Assembly (NCBI GenBank): GCA_015680685.1
Contig: MNCI01008335.1
Coordinates: 216,715-280,714 of the forward strand
Source of the DNA: Gnetum montanum
Lineage: Eukaryota; Streptophyta; Gnetopsida; Gnetales; Gnetaceae
Direction: 5' to 3'
Length of the DNA stretch: 64,000 bases
How positions within the stretch are numbered: position 1 is the first letter of the stretch; the number at the start of each line of letters is the position of its first letter. Below the pieces are notes generated by a model. That model had not been told where the DNA came from. It searched no databases and was given only the letters and a program-made list of their open reading frames with translations. Below, in pieces: positions 24,030-36,535 of the stretch. The translations under genes and the position numbers were made by a program.

Positions 24030-25170
24030 AATATTCAATTTTCTTAGGAATCCTCCATATTTCTTTAGACATTTTTTTCCACCAAATTCACACTACTTCA
24101 TTTTTCTCTAGACCCTTTTTCAACAAAATCCTTCATTTGAACCAAAAAAATCTAAAGTATTTAACATTTTTCTTTTGACTTTTTTTCAACAAAATCCTCC
24201 ATTTTTCTTTAACCAAAAAATGTTGAGGTTTTTATAACATTAGTAGCATAAGAGACATTTTTAAGTATTGCATATGAAGAGGGTTTTATAGGGACCAGCA
24301 CTTAGAGTGATGGTAAGGTTCTTATTTCTCAAGGCTAGGGAAGGCATTTAATACAATTTTTCTTCATTTAAGGTGAATTACAAAAATGATAGTTAGATAT
24401 ATAGCTTTGAAAGTTGGAGAGGAATGGTTTATCCTTATTTAAGATAAATTACAAAAATTGCAATTAGACATATAGTTTAAGGTGAATTACTAAAATAATA
24501 GTTAAATATACAATTTTGGAAGTTCAAGACGAATGATTTTTTTTCTTCATTTAAGGTGGAATATGAAAATCATAGTGAGATATAAAGTTTTTGGACTTTT
24601 GAGTTTGGGCAAAAAGACCCAAAATGGTTTTTCTTCATTTAAGGAAAATTACAAAAATTATAGTTATATATAAAGTTTCTGGAATTTTGACCAAAAATGG
24701 TTTTTCTTCATTTGAGGTGAATAACATAAATCACTATGAGATATATAGTTTTGGAAGATCCATATGAATGATTTTCTCTTCATCAAAAATGGATTACAAA
24801 AATCACATAACTATATATACAATTTTAGATGTTCTCAACGAGTGATTATTCTTTATTTAAGATGATTTACAAAAATCCCAGCTAAATATACAGTTTTGAA
24901 AGTCTAAGATAAATGGTTTTTCTTTATTTGAAGTGTCCAAAATTAAGGTTAAATATATAGTTCTAAAATTTCAAGACTAATAGTTTTCCTTGATTTAAGG
25001 TTTTAAAGTTCAAGACAAATGATTTTTTTTAATGAATTACAAAATCACAATTAAATAGATAGTTTTAAAAGTTTTATATAAATGATTTTTCTTCCTTTAA
25101 TATGAATTACAAAATTCACAGTTACACTATTTTGGAAGGTCTAAACATTTCTTCCTTCATTGTGTATTTT
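24030..25170. repeat. Degenerate tandem repeats (c.80 bp and a shorter unit)
   Basis: From about 24355 to 25170 roughly ten worn copies of an AT-rich unit follow one another. Each has TTTTTCTTCATTTAAGGTGA-like, ATTACAAAAATCA-like and ATATATAGTTTTGGAAG-like parts in the same order at about 65-100 bp spacing. Just upstream (24030-24240) a string like TTTTTCAACAAAATCC recurs. No coding content. Confidence 0.7.
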
Positions 25171-27102
25171 TAAAAATGACCATAGTTCTTTGGTAGCGTT
25201 TATGAACATCACAAGATAAAAAAAATTTAAGGATAAAGCAATAATTTAGATGCATCCATATGACTAGGTCCTTAGTTTTTTGCCTTGATGAAATAGCATA
25301 CAATTTGGACAAGAAGTTAGGTCCCTATGCTATCCAAATAGGGTCAAAAAAGGTGTAGTAAGTAAGATATGAATTTTGACCATAAGAACATAAAATAGCT
25401 ACATATTGAGCCTGAAAAATCATTATTCATAGTGACATTAATAGATAAAACTAGCATTGTTGTGCTTAAGAATCACATTAAAAGTTGCCTCAGGAAATTT
25501 GAAGCTTGGTTTCTATTTAGAGGATGGAAGACAGAGAAATGTTTGCACAAATATTGTTACATTAAGCTTGACATAATGAAGACAAAGTAAAGAGGCTCAT
25601 TTGCAAAAAAAAAAAATTTATTTATGTATATTGAAGAAGAAATCTATCATGCAAAGTACAAAGAAGATATACAAATATGTTTAGTGTAATAATGCTTTGA
25701 TTACAATTGATGATATGTTTAACAAGTGGTAACATTATTAGATGGCTTTTTCTTTGGCATGCATGGATATAGTGTCATTGTTGGTGTTGATGTGTTCTTG
25801 CTTTAATGACTTAGAAGTGGTTACATTATTGAAGTTTGGAATGTATTGATATAGTGTTATTGTTGTGCTTAAGAAGCAAATCGAATCTTTTGTTATGAGA
25901 TATAGTAATTGTTGAAAATAAGGAGAAATCATTATGAACATAGTGACAATATGATAGAAAGTAGTACATTATATTATATATATATACGTTTTTATGCATT
26001 GTGAAGAACATGTTCTTGTAGCTGGTCCTCTCAGTAGATAATAAATGGTAACATGCATGTCAGTCAAGTAAATGATATGTGTTAACAAATCTGAATTAGT
26101 AGAATGAAAAGAATTTGTGTTTTCTATGGAAGTAAGTTAGACAAGAATAATAGATTTGAATATGTTCCTACACAACTTGGATCAAAAATGGTAATGTTAG
26201 TTATTTCTAATTTTCAAGGTATCTATGACAAATTTATATGTTTTTGTTTATTCAACTTAGTTTTTTTGGTATGAAGGTTGGAAGACAGATAGAATTAATA
26301 TATGGAGGAAGCATTGAGCTAATGGGTGTTGTAGCTAACATTGTTTTTAGTAGTGGAGAAAATGTTCTTGGGTAAGATTATAACTTTGAGTTCTTATTAA
26401 GGTATTTTCCTCGTGAACTTATCATTTAATTGTCATTTGTATCTTGAATAATAGAGTGATACCAAAATTTTTAGCATCTGAGTAGGTGCTTTTCCAATAA
26501 TAGTCACCTTTTGTTGCTATAGTGTCCTTGTGCATATCATACTGATAGTTTAAGTCTATTCTTGTGATTTTACTACACATAAATCATTGGTAAAATAGAA
26601 GGAAATGTTCACATTATTAATATTATGCACAAGAGAAAAACAATGATAATAGAGTACTCAGATGACTTTATTACTTTACTAGGTAGTTGTTATATTAGTA
26701 TTTCATTTTGTAATATTTAATGTATTCCATTGCAATTGAAATTATTTTATTTTCTTATTATTATGTGGTTTTAGGATCATGGAAGAAGTTGTGAAGGTTA
26801 TTATTTAAAGACAACTTGGAACTCATAACAATCCAATATGTTTGATGATATTGTAATATTAGGTATAATTTATCATCATTAATGTTAAAAATTGATTAAT
26901 AATTTTTCTTATTTATTTTCATGTAGGGTTGTTAAATTTTGAAGGCTATTATGACTTTCTGTTGACATCTTTAGATCATGCAGTGAATGATGATTTTATT
27001 AGTAGCTAAGATCATGATATCCTTTTTGTAGAGAATTTTCTAAGAAAGTTAATAAGTAAGCTTCTAGTATGGAAATATTACCAACACATTGCATATGTTT
27101 TT

Positions 27103-27103
<1 letters not shown>
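25171..27103. other. AT-rich DNA, no gene recognised
   Basis: No frame with a family motif. A few stretches (for example 26270-26370) read open for 30 or so codons and could be exon relics, but nothing supports this. Confidence 0.35.
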
Positions 27104-27139
<36 letters not shown>

Positions 27140-27140
27140 N
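27104..27140. repeat. Poly(T) run ending in an N
   Basis: Thirty-six T in a row followed by one N (27140). Either a poly(A) tail of a minus-strand retroposon or a homopolymer at which the assembly broke; the N favours at least some assembly uncertainty. Confidence 0.6.
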
Positions 27141-27439
27141 GTTCTATCTTATGCATCTAAAAATTTTCTCCAAGAATGAAGGTGATGAATCCAAAAATTT
27201 TGTGGCAACAATATCATAGATATTGTATCTACAATGTCGTAGATATGTTATCATATAAACAATATAATGGGGTGTGTGCTAGCCTATATAAGAAACATTT
27301 AAGCACATGGATCTATAGTAGGTTTGATAGCATAGTAATAGAACTCTTTCAGTTTGTTTTTTTGCATTCAATACTTAGCAGTGTGTGCCAACGATGTGAT
27401 GTTTTGTAATTAAATGAAATCTTTATTCAAGTGTGATGT

Positions 27440-28033
27440 ACTTGGACACATTGTTTGCAAGGAAATAAAGATCAAGATTACTCTACATCATTAAAGCAAC
27501 ACTTAGTTTTATTTCTGTTTCCAATTAGTTTGCTATTTTCATAGTTAATGTTTACAATTACTTGCAATTTACTTTTAATGTTGTTAAGCAAAATGAGTAT
27601 GACTGATCTTAAGCACATAAATGTAACTACTTGGTAACCTAGTAGTACTATCAATTGTTATGCCTAGTAGTGTGGTACTTGGTAATCCGAATAGTAGTTG
27701 CACGAAGTCCAAGGTGTGACTGTAAGATCAAGACCAGCTACTCATCACATAGGCTAATTTAGATTTGTTTTACTATCACTAAGATTTAAAAACGTTTAAT
27801 TTCACTTCATGTTTACTAGGTGCCTAATGGCCAATTCAACATCAATATCATATACCTCACCATGGATTAAACCATACACATTGATTTTACTAAGTCATGT
27901 GGGAAGATAATGATTGCAAACACTAATCAATTACTGGTATAATCAAATTACCATATCCACAGAGTTCGACTAAGATTATGTGTGAACATTCATATCTCAT
28001 ATGGTTGGGTGTTGAATACTCCACCGCTCATCA
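27440..28033 (+). repeat. Worn LTR fragment of the Athila-like family
   Basis: Plus-oriented and partial. It has a GAAATAAAGATCAAG string (AATAAAG signal) near 27460, LTR-like middle sequence, and the end ATGGTTGGGTG...CCACCGCTCATCA at 28033. The same order occurs at the end of the 5' LTR of element 4 (49070-49121). No primer site follows (AAAGAGAC), so this is a solo or truncated LTR. Its TATA side is missing. Confidence 0.55.
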
Positions 28034-28443
28034 AAAGAGACAATAGCTTGGATTTAAAGAAAATAATCTAGTTGAAGAAAATATTTTTTCAAGAATGAAG
28101 AGACAACATCTTGGGTTCAAGAAAATATTATAGCTGAAGAGATGTCAAATAGGACTATAAGTACTTGTGAATGTACCTTAAAGACATTAACAAAAGGGAA
28201 AATTTATTAATAAGAAAAAGTAACTATTTTCTTAGTAGTTGATGTAATTATATCATTACTAATGTAAAAAATTAGGTATTTTTTATCAATAATCTTTACA
28301 AAAAAGATAATATGTAGTCCTTATTTATATAAGCATATGTAGTATCACATGAAACAAGTGTAAGTATTACAAATAGAACATAATCATAAAGAGAAAGGGC
28401 AATTCGTTTTATTAACATTAAAAGACAAAATATATGCTAAATT

Positions 28444-28992
28444 TTATGGATCTTCATCATAATTAGAATCTCCAACATAAGGACTTACCAACAAGACTTG
28501 ATGAAGAAGATGTTGCAGGTCTTTGAATGTTAGTCCATTGTTAAGTTGAATATTCAATATGTAAAAATCATATGTAAAAGATGAAGTTGTACTATTAGCC
28601 TACATATTGTTTTGCCAAAAGTAACTTATATCCCACTTGTTTGTTATATACACTACTTGATAGAAAACAAATCCTGATGAATTACAAGAGACAGGTTTTC
28701 TTTCTATGGTGGAAAATAAGTAACAATTCATGTTTTTCCAAACAAACCTATTTGTGGATATCTTTTTAACTCTGGGATCTGTATAGAAAAAATAATCATC
28801 ATAATTTGTACCTTGAACAAAAGAGGAAGAATTTTCTATCATCAAACATGGATTATGACCAAAATCTTTTCACCATTCAAACCATGCATTGTTAGGCATA
28901 TTAAATGGAACAATCTTAATTTCATAATAGAAACATGAATTTTGAAATTTGTAAAATGGCCACAGCCACCAATTATTTGTCACACTGCTCAT
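28444..28992 (-). pseudogene. Unrecognised 183-codon gene with two premature stops
   Basis: One unshifted frame runs from an ATG (28990-28992, MSSVTNNWWLWPFYKF) to a TAA (28444-28446): 183 codons, broken only by a TGA after NAWFEW and a TAG after SYFWQNNM. Other readable parts are YYEIKIVPFNMP, YDDYFFYTDPRVKKIS, RFVWKNMNCYLFSTIERK and DLQHLLHQVLLVSPY. It is rich in Trp, Tyr, Phe and Asn. I do not recognise the family; no signal peptide or membrane segment is evident. A frame of this length surviving without an indel in such decayed DNA suggests a recently lost, intron-poor gene or retrocopy. Alternatively it is an exon of a larger gene. Confidence 0.5.
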
Positions 28993-29418
28993 ATTCTAAA
29001 TTCAAACATATACTTTGTGGCAATAATTTATTGATGAATTGATTTATTCATACTTATATATTGCATTCTACTAACGCAGCCTAGATGCCTAGATAAATTA
29101 TCTCAAAGTAGCTCCATATTGCTAAATGTGAGATTCCATTGCAACTGGTGGCATGCATTCATCTAGATCTCCACTATCACAGTTCATTAGTAGATGGGAA
29201 GATTGCTCTTGCCAACCTTCCCTAATCAGATATGATCTCATTTTTCCTATATATAAATCTATCCAAATAAAGTAGAAATATACAAGTTAGAACATAGAAA
29301 ATTTATTGATATAGAACTTAAAAGAATTGTAAAATTTGATGATGTTTTTAAATAATAACTATAAAACTCAAAAAAATCAAAACAAGCATAAGGTAGATTT
29401 TATAAGAGTTTTTGTAGT
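28993..29418. other. Spacer before element 2
   Basis: No gene seen. Ends with GTAGT (29414-29418), the left target duplication of element 2. Confidence 0.5.
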
Positions 29419-30204
29419 TGATGAGTGGCGAGATACCCCTACACTCAACCATACGAATATGAGTGTAGCACGCGCGATCCAATTGAACTCCACAGACTAA
29501 GTGCCTACACACCCATGGAACACTTAGGGTTAATCATTCATTGTCTTCCCAGACTTACTTGTAGTTGTCATAGTGTATGGTTAAGTCTACGATATGTGAT
29601 TTTTATAGCTTTTTATGTTTTTGTCTCCTATGCTATCAAGGTGAAGGGTTGAGAAACTAATTACTAAATCTAACTAATGAACTAAGTCTAAATTACCTAG
29701 CGTCAACATCTATTCCCACTTACCGTACACACCCTAAACTGATACAACTGTGGCTACCAAACGCTAGTCGTTGCTAGGATCACCACGTGTAACGCATGTG
29801 CTCAAAATGGTTGTACTGAGGCACTTAACTAGGAGAGAAGGGTTGAGAGAGAAAGAAATAAATAACAAATAATAAATAACAAGTAATAAATAATAGTCAA
29901 TAAAATCCCAATTAGCCTATTCCATGCACTGCAAGGTTTATCAAAGAAGCTCATCTTTATTGCCATACACAAACTTGTGTTCAGGTACAATGTTTGCTCG
30001 AATAAAGATCCTTTCACTTTAGGACTCCTACTGCAAGCACATGGAAAATATTCTATCTTTGGAGTGATCAATCTTCCATAGTTTCCCTACTATCCAGCCT
30101 AGGATGAGAAAACGAGGGAGAGCTACCTCCTATTCATAGATATGATGGCGCACCGTGATATCGCGTACGCAATATCGCGGCCCATGCGATATCGCATCCC
30201 ATCA
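29419..30204 (-). repeat. 3' LTR of element 2
   Basis: 786 bp with TGATGAGTGG and CCCATCA ends. U3 is shortened to one palindromic block, and several CpG sites are mutated to TG or CA. Confidence 0.92.
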
Positions 30205-30341
30205 TACCCCCATGACTAAATGAAAACTCATCCTTGAGTTCATTACAATAATATCAGGAAGGTATGGGATTATTGACTCAATAGAACTAATGGGATGACA
30301 TGTGAATGGATCATCATTACAAGACACAACAAAACTAGTGT

Positions 30342-30572
30342 TCATAACAACAAGGGTGAACACCTTATTACATTGGCATCAAGCCTCTTTTGGCAGCTGA
30401 GAGAAAAGAGAGAGAGAGAAAGAAGTGTTGTTGCTACCAACGCCAAGATTGCGTCTTTTGTTGTCCATCGATAAGCGCACCATTGATCTTGCTCCTTGCA
30501 TAGATGCTTCAGCACTGCTCCATTCCAAGTGTTCCTTCCAGATCTAGCCCGTTGTTGCATGATTACCATCTG
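30342..30572 (-). pseudogene. Small 3' ORF of element 2 (frameshifted)
   Basis: Counterpart of the ORF at 12374-12598. It starts after a GTGTGTGCAG string with MVIMQQRARSGRNTWNGAV; a frameshift follows, and it ends DANVIRCSPLLL, with the stop 138 bp inside the LTR edge. Function unknown. Confidence 0.3.
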
Positions 30573-30619
30573 CACACACAACACAATCATATATTAGCAA
30601 GGGCAAATGAATCATCATG

Positions 30620-32260
30620 TAATTAATACCTTACTTCGGTGTAAGTCCATTGGCTAGCTTGTGGTCTGGCTGATTGCGGATCTGGAGATATATTAATGAT
30701 GACTATCGAAGGTGTAGTGGTTAGGAGAAAATTGAAAAAATTGGGGCTAGGATAAAATCAAAAAAAATCAGACCCCGTACCCCCATGACTAATCGCGAAC
30801 CTCCGGTAGCATTAGAATGGAGAAAGAATAAAAACAAGAAGATGGATAAAAAGAGACAACTAAGACATTGATGAAATGGATGTCAAGATGGAAATGAACA
30901 AAATAAAATGGATTGCAAAAATGTTAAGGAAAAGAATTTAATTGATGCACCAAATAGGAATGTCAGTGGGTCCTCCCCAAAGTAGGCTCATGCCCTTAAT
31001 GCCCTGACAATCTCACATTCAAAGAGTCTGTAGGCTCTAGAAATGTCCTTTGGAACAAGAGTTAAAGTCTTAACTGTAAGAATTTACCAAAAAGAAAATA
31101 ATGTATCAACCAAAATATACATTAATGATACAACCACCAATGAGGTAAACAATGGAGAGAAGGATGGAGAGAAGAGAATGGAATGGAATCCCAAGAACAA
31201 GGGGGTGTACAGCCCCTTGTGTGTTTCATGATTAATGTGACTTGGCAAATCTCATTCCAACTCCGGCCTCAAACCAACCACATCCAGTGACTTCGCATCA
31301 ATGCATCAGGTTAATCCATCCCCTTGAATAACAAGAATGCTTCCCCCAAGAGCCACCACCATTCCAACGAAACAAATGAGGAGAGAATGGGAAGCGATAA
31401 GGGCCTTAGTTAGAGGGAACATTTTTGGTTCCATAACCAGTGCTTGTAGCCTAAATGATTATTCTATCTAACGGGTGTGCTTTGAATTCTCACTTCTTCT
31501 TCTTTTGTGTTTTTATGCATGAGAACCATACCATGCAAAGACTTCTTATTTTTATTGTCTCAACTTCCGATAATTGGGTAACAACGAAATGGCAAGAAAA
31601 ATCAAGAAGAAAATATCCAAGCACCCAAGAGAATGGCCAACACAAATGCATCAAGTTCCCTTGAAGTCACACCCTTTTCAACTCTTGAGTCCTTCCTTAG
31701 TTTGAGAAATGCCCAGTCACCGATTTGTTACATTTCTTATTATGAAGGGGACTATACATTTCCAAGCCGAGAGAGACCATAGAAACTAGTGGATGGATGG
31801 ATGAAGTGAACTCATTTCCTGACATATCAAAAGAAACATACCTTAGTATCAACATCATAACTTAGAGGTAAAAACCAAACATTGGCAATCAATAGGGAAA
31901 TAGTTCATACCATCATGAAGAACACTTATTGGGTGACAAACTTACAGGATGGGTAACACACACACACACACACAAACACACATAAAAAATGAAAAAGTAT
32001 AATCATGTTGAAAAAAAAACAAAAAAAGTTAAAGAAATGTCTAAAAAAAACAAGAATAGTTAAAAAAATGTGTAAAACAAAAATAAGAAAAGTTAAAGAG
32101 ATTTTTAAAACAAAAATGTGTAAGACAAAAATGTGTAAAACAAAAACGTGCAAAAAAAATGTGTAAAACAAAAACTTAAAAGAATTGAGTGCCTCCAATG
32201 ATCAGCATAGGTGGCCATCTCCCCCATGACTAAATTGCAAGGGAGAGATCTGAAATAATG
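30620..32260 (-). other. Post-protease tail of element 2
   Basis: Same order as in element 1: conserved block, (CA)n tract at 31957-31980, then an A-rich array (31990-32180) of units like AAAACAAAAATGTGTAAAAC. No pol. Confidence 0.6.
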
Positions 32261-32284
32261 AGCGCCTATTTGAATTTCGTAAAA

Positions 32285-33074
32285 GTGTCCAACTTCTTCC
32301 CATTGATGTTCTCAAATTAAGGGGTGGAAGTTGGCGACGCTCATACTCTAATGTATCTATGCCTCCATTGTTAACATAAGTTGTTTCCTCAGTTCGTTCC
32401 GTGCATATTGATTTGCTCTTTCTAGTAGCTTTCAACCACAAGGTGTCTACTACTTGTGTGGTTGCTACATATAGGCACCTTTGAATTTGTGTTTCTTGGA
32501 CACACCGATTACATGGAAGAGATGTTGAACATTCTTCCATGTCATCTCCCTCTGAGTCACTGTATGTGATGCATGGAACTTTCTTCTTCTCGATCTTTTC
32601 ATAAATGTTTATCTTAGATATCTGCAAGGAAAGATCACGGATCCCTAGGTACGCACCTACTGTACTTAGCCATGGCCTTCCCATTATAATTGTGAAGCCC
32701 CCATTGTTGCTATTAACTTCTATCACTAGGAAGTCAGCTGGGTAGGACCAACCACCTATAGTGGTAACAATGTCCTCCACCGATCCCAAGGGAATGGTCA
32801 TGGACTGGTCTACCAGCTCTAGTTGGATGTTACTCTTCTTAAGTTGGGGCAAGTTCTAGGCTTGATACATTTCTCATGAAATTAAATTGACTCCAAAACC
32901 TAAGTCAAGAAGAGCCTTATGTGGTTCGTTCCCGATGATTTGTAAATAGATTAAGGGGCTTCCAGGATCAGCTAGTTTCTTGGGAAGGTGGCCTACCTTG
33001 ATCCAATCAATTACGGTATGCGTTAACATAACCGTATGCGTACAACTCTGTTGTTGGACTGAAGGGTGCTCCAA
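32285..33074 (-). pseudogene. Aspartic protease of element 2
   Basis: Frame 32874-33074 holds THTVIDWIKVGHLPKKL, YLQIIGNEPHKA and the active site, now LLDLGFGVNLIS: the D-S-G triad has become D-L-G, so the enzyme would be inactive. Frame 32202-32852 continues with PADFLVIEVNSNN, IIMGRPWLSTVG, LSLQISKINIYEKIEKKK, and a Cys-containing linker (LPCNRCVQETQIQRC). It then reads through the deletion junction into the tail. Confidence 0.85.
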
Positions 33075-33628
33075 AGTGTTAGATGGTGGAGGAGTGGTTG
33101 TGGACTCAACCGCTTGTTGTTGTGAGAGCTTGTCTGGGCTTTTGGTTCTAAAGAAATGTCTTCTCTTTTTATAGTTGTTACAACTAGCAGTGGGTTGATG
33201 TTTATAGCTCTCATAGCGTTACATTGCTACGGTTGATTAGGGAGTTCCCATTGCATTGTTGGAGCAGGAGGTGTTGTGGGAACTACTGGTGGAAGAGGTG
33301 CGGATGGAGTTGGAGGATGGTAAGTATGTGGAATGTCTCCTGGAGGATAAGGAGTCCTCCTAAAGTACTCTCGAACTTGGTAGTGATGTTGGGGAGTTGT
33401 GTGACTCATAGAGTCACTTGGAGAAATCGGTTGCTGCACATAATATCCATAAGGATCATGTTACCAATAAGGGTACTGTTGTTTCGGCAGTGGCATCCCC
33501 CATGACTGTGGGTATTGCCACTGCTGATGTTGTTTGATGGATTGTGGTGGAGTTCCACTTGAATAGTATGTTAGTGGTTGGTGGAACTGCCTTGGGTTAC
33601 GTTGAGGATAAGGTAACCTTCAAGGTGT

Positions 33629-35525
33629 CTACCATTGGTTAAGTCTTGGATTAAGTGCATACAACCCAGACTCCTGTAGATGTGAGATGATTGGACAACA
33701 TCCCTTAGGATGATCATAATGGCAGATCTCACATCCACCGTCATCGTCTGTGTCTGAATCCACAACTTCATCAAGGATAGTAATTTTTCCCTTACCCTTG
33801 TTATGTGTAGGGCCTAAATTTCTCCGCTTTGTCTTACCTTTGTTACTACTTCGTTCCTCCTTAGACTCCTCTACAATTTTCAAGATAGTTTCAAGTCTAG
33901 AGTCTAAGGAATCCTACAATTGATCCATCTTAGCTAATACTTCTATTGTTAATTTTTGAATCGGCAAGGTTTTTCTGTTCACCAACTCTTCGAGTGGTGA
34001 CTCATCTTCTTTATCACAAAATTTCACTCCCTTCTTCTGAAAAGAGGGATCATGGTTGTATTCTTTCGTACTCTCTCTTTTTCGTAGCTCACCTTCTTCT
34101 TTTACTACTTGTTCCAAAAAATGATGAACTTCATGGGCTCTAAGTTCTGATAGTCTCCCTTGGGCATAAGTCCCAAGGGTTCTTCTAGTTTCATGCCTTA
34201 GCCCATCCACGATAAGGTGAAGTTGATCCCGTTGAGCGTATCCATGGCCTGGGCAATGATGTAACAATGTGTAGTAGTGGGCCATGGTAGCATCCAAGGA
34301 TTCATGAGTTCCTTGCTTCCATCCTTGGATCTTCTTACCTAAATTAAACACTCTGGAGTATGTTTGATATTTATCGTTAAATAGTTCTAACATCATACTC
34401 CACCTCCTAATGGTTTCCAGTTCTAAGGACCGGTACCAACTCTCTGCTTCCTTAATGAGTGTCCTGAGAAACAACTTCTACGTTCTACAAGGCATAGACA
34501 TCATGGAATTCCTGTAAATGATGCTTTTGATTAACGTTGTATCCCCCCTCAAAGCATGGGATATTTTTTATGTCTAAATGCTTGATCTGTCTATCATTTT
34601 GATGCCTTGTTGGAATTCTTACTACCTTCGTTATATTGAGCATACTTTGGGCTGCAAGTAGGGGCTCGTCATGATCATCCCTTTCATGATGCCTATGATG
34701 TCTTCGTTGTTCCCTGCTTTCCCTTCGTTCATGCCCTTGTCCTCTCTCTCGACTTTCCCATTGAGGTCTCTCATTTTGTCTACCCCTATCCTCACCATTA
34801 TGTTCATGATGGCTGCATCCAGATGTGGAAGAAGAGGGTGAATGATGTGAAGAAGGGGAAGAAGAAGGAGAACCATTTCCATGACGATGCTTCCTACCTT
34901 CTCTTCGACTGCTATGGCCCCGATTGTGATGACGATCTAAGTGTCCATCCTTATCATAAGTTGTTGTTCCCTCTATGAACAGCTGGTGTTCACGGGGATC
35001 AAAACCAGGGTTATGTATCATTGATCGTAGGTTCTGATACCCAACCTCCTCACAATCTTTAGGATGGGGAACATCATCTGTTAGAGGACCCATTATAATG
35101 GGTCCATCATCTCCTATTTTGCTAAGGACATGCGAGACCTCCTTGTCCTTCAACAGTGTATGTTGGCTCTCCTTCCTTGAGTCCCTCATACGTTTTGCTT
35201 CTATGTGATGATAATCCCTTGTATCAAAGTCTCTTATAACATATTCAACATAGAGCTAAGTCATGCCGATCTATGTCAAAGCACGGAGAAGCATGTTAGG
35301 GACTAATTGATCTAGGGGTAACACGATGTTACCTTGCAAATCCCTCAATCGTAGCTATTCATCTTGATGGAGGATAAAGGTAAAGTTTGGAATATACTCA
35401 TCAGGATGAGTATAGACTATCTGGTATTATTGAGGACTTGGCGGATTTTGGTTATGTGTTTTTGATTGCCGACTATTTCTTGTATGGTCCTTAGGTGGTG
35501 AGTTGCTTTTGTTAGAAGAATACAT
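33629..35525 (-). pseudogene. gag of element 2 (three frames)
   Basis: Starts at ATG 35523-35525 (MYSSNKSNSPP). The conserved N-terminal block (YTHPDEYIPNFTFILHQDE) is followed by 234 open codons (34485-35189) with RKESQHTLLKDKEV, a Ser/His/Arg-rich low-complexity part and LLAAQSMLNITKVVRIPTRH. Next, 186 codons (33914-34474) cover the capsid-like block WYRSLELETIRRWSMMLELF, YYTLLHHCPGHGY and GLRHETRRTLGTYAQGRL. Last, 84 codons (33629-33883) hold a basic linker and the knuckle CEICHYDHPKGCC (spacing CX2CX3HX4C). Best-preserved gag in the window. Frameshifts separate the three parts. Confidence 0.88.
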
Positions 35526-35644
35526 TGTTATTGGTGTGCTAATTTTACTGTTATATAATTTTTCTTTAATTAACCCGAAGGTTCTTTTAGGCTCCCAACG
35601 ATGTGAGTGATATCCTATGTTCTATTCAACGCACAAACACTTAG

Positions 35645-35663
35645 TCCCCGGCAACGATGCCAA
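35645..35663 (-). promoter_or_regulatory. Primer-binding site of element 2
   Basis: On the minus strand TTGGCATCGTTGCCGGGGA immediately after the 5' LTR; nearly the full complement of the plant tRNA-Asp 3' end. Confidence 0.9.
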
Positions 35664-36535
35664 TGATGAGTGGCGAGATACCCCTACACTCAACCATACA
35701 AATACAAGCGTAGCACGCGCGATCCGGTTGAACTCCATAGACTAAGTGCCTACACACCCATGGAACACTTAGGGTTAATCATTCATTGTCTTCCCATACT
35801 TACTTGTAGTTGTCACAGTGTATGGTTAAGTAAGTCTGAGGTATATGATTTTTATAGCTTTTTATGTTTTTGTCTCCTATGCTAACAAGGTGAAGCATTG
35901 AGAAACTAATTACTAACTCTAACTAATGAACTAAGTCTAAATTACCTAGCATCAGCATCGGTTCCCACTTACCGTACACACCCTGAACCGATGCAACCGT
36001 AGCTACCAAATGCTAGTCGTTGCTAGGATCACCAAGCGTAACGCACGTGCTCGAAGTGGTCATACTAAGGCACTTAACTAGGAGAGAAGGGTTGAGAGAG
36101 AAAGCAATAAATAACAAATACTAAATAATAGGTAATAAATAATAGTAAATAAAATCCTAATTAGCATATTCCATGCACTGTAAGGTTTATCCAAGAAGCT
36201 CGTCTTTATTTCTGTACACAAACTTGTGTTCAGGTACAATGTTTGCTCGAATAAAGATCTGTTCACTTTAGGACTCCTACTGTGGGCACATGGAAAATAT
36301 TCTATCTCTGGAGTGATCAATCTACCAAAGTTTCCCTACTGTCTAGTCTAGGATGAGGAAACAAGGAAGAGCTGCCTCTTATTTATAGATATGGCGGCGC
36401 ACCGCCATATCATGTACGCGATATTGCAGATAAAGACGTGATATCGCGACGGCCGTGATATTGCGTACGCAATATCGCGATGGCCGTGATATTGCGTACG
36501 CAATATCGCGGCCCATGCGATATTGCGTTCCATCA
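35664..36535 (-). repeat. 5' LTR of element 2
   Basis: 872 bp. Contains the R-region pair CTTTATT (36204-36210) and AATAAAG (36250-36256), a TATA box, and a U3 with several copies of the GATATTGCGTACGCAATATC palindrome (about 36415-36535). Confidence 0.92.

Larger units (their letters stand above)
29419..36535 (-). mobile_element. Element 2: Athila-like gag-protease retrotransposon
   Basis: LTRs at 29419-30204 and 35664-36535, perfect target duplication GTAGT (29414-29418 and 36536-36540), primer site 35645-35663, purine tract next to the 3' LTR. The minus-strand interior holds gag and protease but no RT, RNase H or integrase. After protease it continues at about 32285 directly into the same tail seen in elements 1 and 6. 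Gag is less broken here than in element 1, in three long frames. Confidence 0.93.
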
